A stretch of 16,855 bases of DNA from contig JAVVEW010000054.1 in assembly GCA_032251045.1 (NCBI GenBank), forward strand, positions 1 through 16,855, written 5' to 3'. Below the pieces are notes generated by a model. It was not told the origin of the DNA. It did not search any database and worked only from the letters and a program-made list of their open reading frames with translations. Positions 15,079 through 16,855 of this stretch are shown piece by piece. Position 1 is the first letter of the stretch. Each line of letters starts with the position of its first letter. This stretch comes from JAVVEW01 sp032251045. Its GTDB lineage: Bacteria > Pseudomonadota > Gammaproteobacteria > Methylococcales > Methylomonadaceae. The position numbers and the translations under genes are program-made.

Positions 15079-15465
15079 TTAGAGTGGTTTGTAAGTATCA
15101 TGACACGCCTGATCACAGCGATCGGCAAATTCCACCGCCTTGGTGGTAGCGGTTTTGAAATCACGCTGCTGCAACAGCGCGACGATTTCAGTCAACGCTT
15201 GCTGATAGCGCTGGGCATCGAGCACCGCGTCCTGGGCATCGCCCCAATCGGCAAAATAACCCTGAACCTTTTTGAAATCGCTGTCCAGTTTTTGCGCCAA
15301 TGCCAAACTGGCGTCAATATCCTCGGCGACAATGGTGGCCTGCAGCTCGTAGGTATTGTCCTCGACCGCTTCCATCAATTCCTCGAAGTCGAACTCGGCC
15401 TCGGCAAAGGCAACGCTGCTCAACGACAGTAATAAAATCATCCAATAAATAAGTTTTTTATACAT
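15079..15465 (-). CDS. Small periplasmic helical protein with CX3CH motif, cytochrome c'/c556/b562-like
   Basis: A protein of 128 residues with signal peptide MYKKLIYWMILLLSLSSVAFA (cut near residue 21). The mature part is acidic and almost entirely helical by appearance. The C-terminus carries C117-D-Q-A-C121-H122 followed by DTYKPL. In c'/c556 cytochromes a CXXCH motif sits in the same place near the C-terminus, and M31 (EELMEAVEDN) is where the axial Met of b562/c556 would lie. Here the spacing is three residues instead of two, confirmed codon by codon (TGT GAT CAG GCG TGT CAT). It could bind c-type haem through CX3CH, bind haem b, or form a disulfide. AGGA 4 nt upstream supports the ATG. 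First gene of an operon with a peroxiredoxin and cytochrome c4. Confidence 0.75.
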   Translation of the reverse strand: MYKKLIYWMILLLSLSSVAFAEAEFDFEELMEAVEDNTYELQATIVAEDIDASLALAQKLDSDFKKVQGYFADWGDAQDAVLDAQRYQQALTEIVALLQQRDFKTATTKAVEFADRCDQACHDTYKPL

Positions 15466-15494
15466 AGCATCCTATAACGTTTGCAGTCGGTCAT

Positions 15495-15525
15495 GCCGGA
15501 TGCGCTTAACGCTTATCCGGCCTAC
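15495..15525 (-). repeat. REP-like palindromic element
   Basis: GCCGGAT (15495-15501) pairs with ATCCGGC (15515-15521), GCG (15502-15504) pairs with CGC (15510-15512), and TT (15513-15514) is bulged. The element ends CCTAC. The order GCCGGATGCG, loop, CGC, TTATCCGGCCTAC closely matches the head and tail of the E. coli REP (PU) consensus, with a shorter central part. It lies 30 nt upstream of the CX3CH gene, in the spacer after the DUF1501 gene. Confidence 0.65.
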
Positions 15526-15555
15526 ATCCTCTGCGTGCTGATTGTTAAATTTCCC

Positions 15556-15665
15556 CACCGGAACAGCACCGTAGGCTGGGTGGAGCGATCAGCGATACCC
15601 AGCATTCACGCGGTTAAAATGCTGGGGTTCGTTCCGGGGCCCAGCCTACGCCACTCACCGGAACA
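15556..15665. mobile_element. MITE-like imperfect palindrome flanked by 10-bp direct repeats
   Basis: Terminal arms CGTAGGCTGGG (15570-15580) and CCCAGCCTACG (15640-15650) pair perfectly over 11 bp. Inner arms CCCAGCATT (15598-15606) and AATGCTGGG (15618-15626) pair over 9 bp. The direct repeat CACCGGAACA occurs at 15556-15565 and 15656-15665, exactly 100 nt apart, and could be a target-site duplication. Elements beginning GTAGGCTGGG or GTAGGTTGGG with internal GAGCGA are widespread non-coding repeats in bacteria (recalled). No transposase is present. The right direct repeat ends 4 nt before the DUF1501 stop codon. Confidence 0.6.
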
Positions 15666-15669
15666 AGGC

Positions 15670-16855
15670 TTAAGCCAGCAACTCCTTGATCACCTTGCCA
15701 TGCACCACGGTCGGCCGCTCGGAACGCCCCTGATGCTTGTAAATGACTTTCAAATGATTCAAACCCAGTTGATTGAGCACGGTGGCATGCAGGTCGTAAG
15801 TATCCACTTCCTTGCCTTTTTCCGCTTTCAGACCGATTTCATCGGTGGAACCATGCGTGTAGCCGGCGTTGACGCCGCCGCCCGCCAGCCATTGGGTGTA
15901 ACCCCAGGGGTTGTGATCACGGCCGTCGCCGGATTCGCTCCACGGCGTGCGGCCGAATTCCGATGTCCAGACCACCAGCGTGCTGTCCAGAAGCCCTAAC
16001 GCTTTTAGGTCGGTCAGCAAACCGGCAATCGGTTTATCGACCGAACGCGCCATGACGCGATGATTGTCTTCGATGTTTTCATGGGCATCCCAATTGCGCT
16101 TTTGGCCATTGACATCCTGAGGCCCGGTCACCACCTGGATAAAACGCACGCCGCGTTCGGTCAGGCGACGGGCGCGCAGCAGAATTTCACCATAGCCGCG
16201 GCTGATTGGATCGTTCAGACCATACAGTTCTTTGGTCGCCTCCGATTCCTTGCTGATATCCACCGCTTCCGGCGCGGTTTCCTGCATCCGGTAAGCCAGA
16301 TCGTACGAATCGGCGCGGGCGCGCAGTTCGCTGTCGGCAGGATACTGTCCCGCGTGCAGTTTATTCAGACTGGACAACAAATCCAGTGATCGGTGTTTTT
16401 CCTGGCGCGCCAAAAACTCAGGATCGTCCAGATGCAGAATCGGCGAATCACTGGGACGGAACGGCACGCCCTGATATACCGCCGGCAAAAAGCCTGAGGT
16501 CCAGTTCACCGAACCGGCGCGCGGTTCTTTGCTGTCGTTATACAGCACCACATAGGCCGGCAGATTCGGATTGGCCGAGCCCAGCGCATACTGTACCCAG
16601 GCGCCCAGGGTCGGGCGACCCGGATTCAGGTCACCGGTATTGAGTTTCAGAATCGAAATATCATGGGTCGCGCCGACGGTGACGCTGGATTTAACAAACG
16701 CCAGGTCATCGGCGTGCCGGGCCAGATTGGGCACAAAGTCGGAAAACCAGGCGCCGCTGTCGCCATACTGCTTCCAATGACGTGGCGTGGCGATCAATTT
16801 GGTTATCCCGCCTTGGGTGGCGGTGACAATGTCTTGCAAATATGACGTCGGCACG
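15670..16855 (-). CDS. DUF1501 family protein, N-terminus cut by right window edge
   Basis: The 395 visible codons match the C-terminal three quarters of DUF1501 proteins, which have an alkaline-phosphatase/sulfatase-like fold and usually a Tat signal; that N-terminus would lie outside the window. Visible signatures: YGDSGAWFSDFVPNLA, HDISILKLNTGDLNPGRPTLGAW, GERG-type RRLTERGVRFIQV, WDAHENI, VVWTSEFGRTP, GRDHNPWGYTQWLAGGG and DLHATVLNQLGL. The conserved D/H residues in SEFGRTP, GRDHNP and TYDLHATVLN are typical of the metal centre in this superfamily. The biological substrate is unknown; many members accompany DUF1549/DUF1553 or DUF1800 genes, which would have to be sought beyond the edge. 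A MITE-like element starts just past the stop codon. Confidence 0.9.
   Translation of the reverse strand, partial: VPTSYLQDIVTATQGGITKLIATPRHWKQYGDSGAWFSDFVPNLARHADDLAFVKSSVTVGATHDISILKLNTGDLNPGRPTLGAWVQYALGSANPNLPAYVVLYNDSKEPRAGSVNWTSGFLPAVYQGVPFRPSDSPILHLDDPEFLARQEKHRSLDLLSSLNKLHAGQYPADSELRARADSYDLAYRMQETAPEAVDISKESEATKELYGLNDPISRGYGEILLRARRLTERGVRFIQVVTGPQDVNGQKRNWDAHENIEDNHRVMARSVDKPIAGLLTDLKALGLLDSTLVVWTSEFGRTPWSESGDGRDHNPWGYTQWLAGGGVNAGYTHGSTDEIGLKAEKGKEVDTYDLHATVLNQLGLNHLKVIYKHQGRSERPTVVHGKVIKELLA

Noticed and set aside
15466..15669. CRISPR array or tRNA gene in the repeat-rich spacer
   Set aside because: The repeats are two different palindromes and one pair of 10-bp direct repeats; there is no regular repeat-spacer unit and no cloverleaf or T-loop motif.

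Overview
The window looks like a chromosomal segment of a gammaproteobacterium with a moderate-to-high GC content. The gene set suits an obligate methanotroph of the Methylococcales or a close relative: a pyrophosphate-type PEP carboxykinase, a cytochrome P460, an nlpD-rpoS pair and many c-type cytochromes. That placement is inference, because no methane- or methanol-oxidation gene lies in the window. Nothing marks it as a large mobile island, and no rRNA, tRNA, CRISPR array, transposase or integrase gene was seen.

Layout. (1) 1-582, minus: N-terminal part of a PBP7-type D,D-endopeptidase, running off the left edge. (2) 846-4304, plus: the only complete plus-strand gene, a 1152-residue protein assigned to PPi-type PEP carboxykinase, with a good promoter and a strong ribosome site. 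(3) 4309-4815, minus: a cytochrome P460 whose stop codon lies 4 nt from that of the PEPCK gene. (4) 4966-7228, minus: a dnaJ-like membrane co-chaperone gene, nlpD and rpoS, in that transcription order. (5) 7493-13171, minus: a heavy-metal RND efflux operon, czcC-czcB-czcA plus a DUF3240 gene, joined by 1-4 nt overlaps. A small secreted or membrane protein gene (13307-13702) precedes it, with a palindrome-containing promoter. (6) 13874-15465, minus: a three-gene periplasmic redox operon made of a small helical protein with an unusual CX3CH motif, a peroxiredoxin and a dihaem cytochrome c4. (7) 15466-15669: two palindromic repeat elements, one resembling enterobacterial REP and one resembling a MITE flanked by a 10-bp direct repeat. 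(8) 15670-16855, minus: a DUF1501 protein cut by the right edge.

How the parts may work together. The PEPCK would link PEP and oxaloacetate using pyrophosphate rather than ATP or GTP, which fits the pyrophosphate-based glycolysis known in methanotrophs. P460 would handle hydroxylamine or nitric oxide arising from ammonia co-oxidation. NlpD (septal amidase activation), the PBP7 endopeptidase and RpoS concern the envelope and stationary phase. The Czc-type operon exports metal from the periplasm across the outer membrane. The redox operon probably detoxifies peroxide in the periplasm with electrons carried by c-type cytochromes. The best candidate for something undescribed is this operon, in particular its CX3CH protein.
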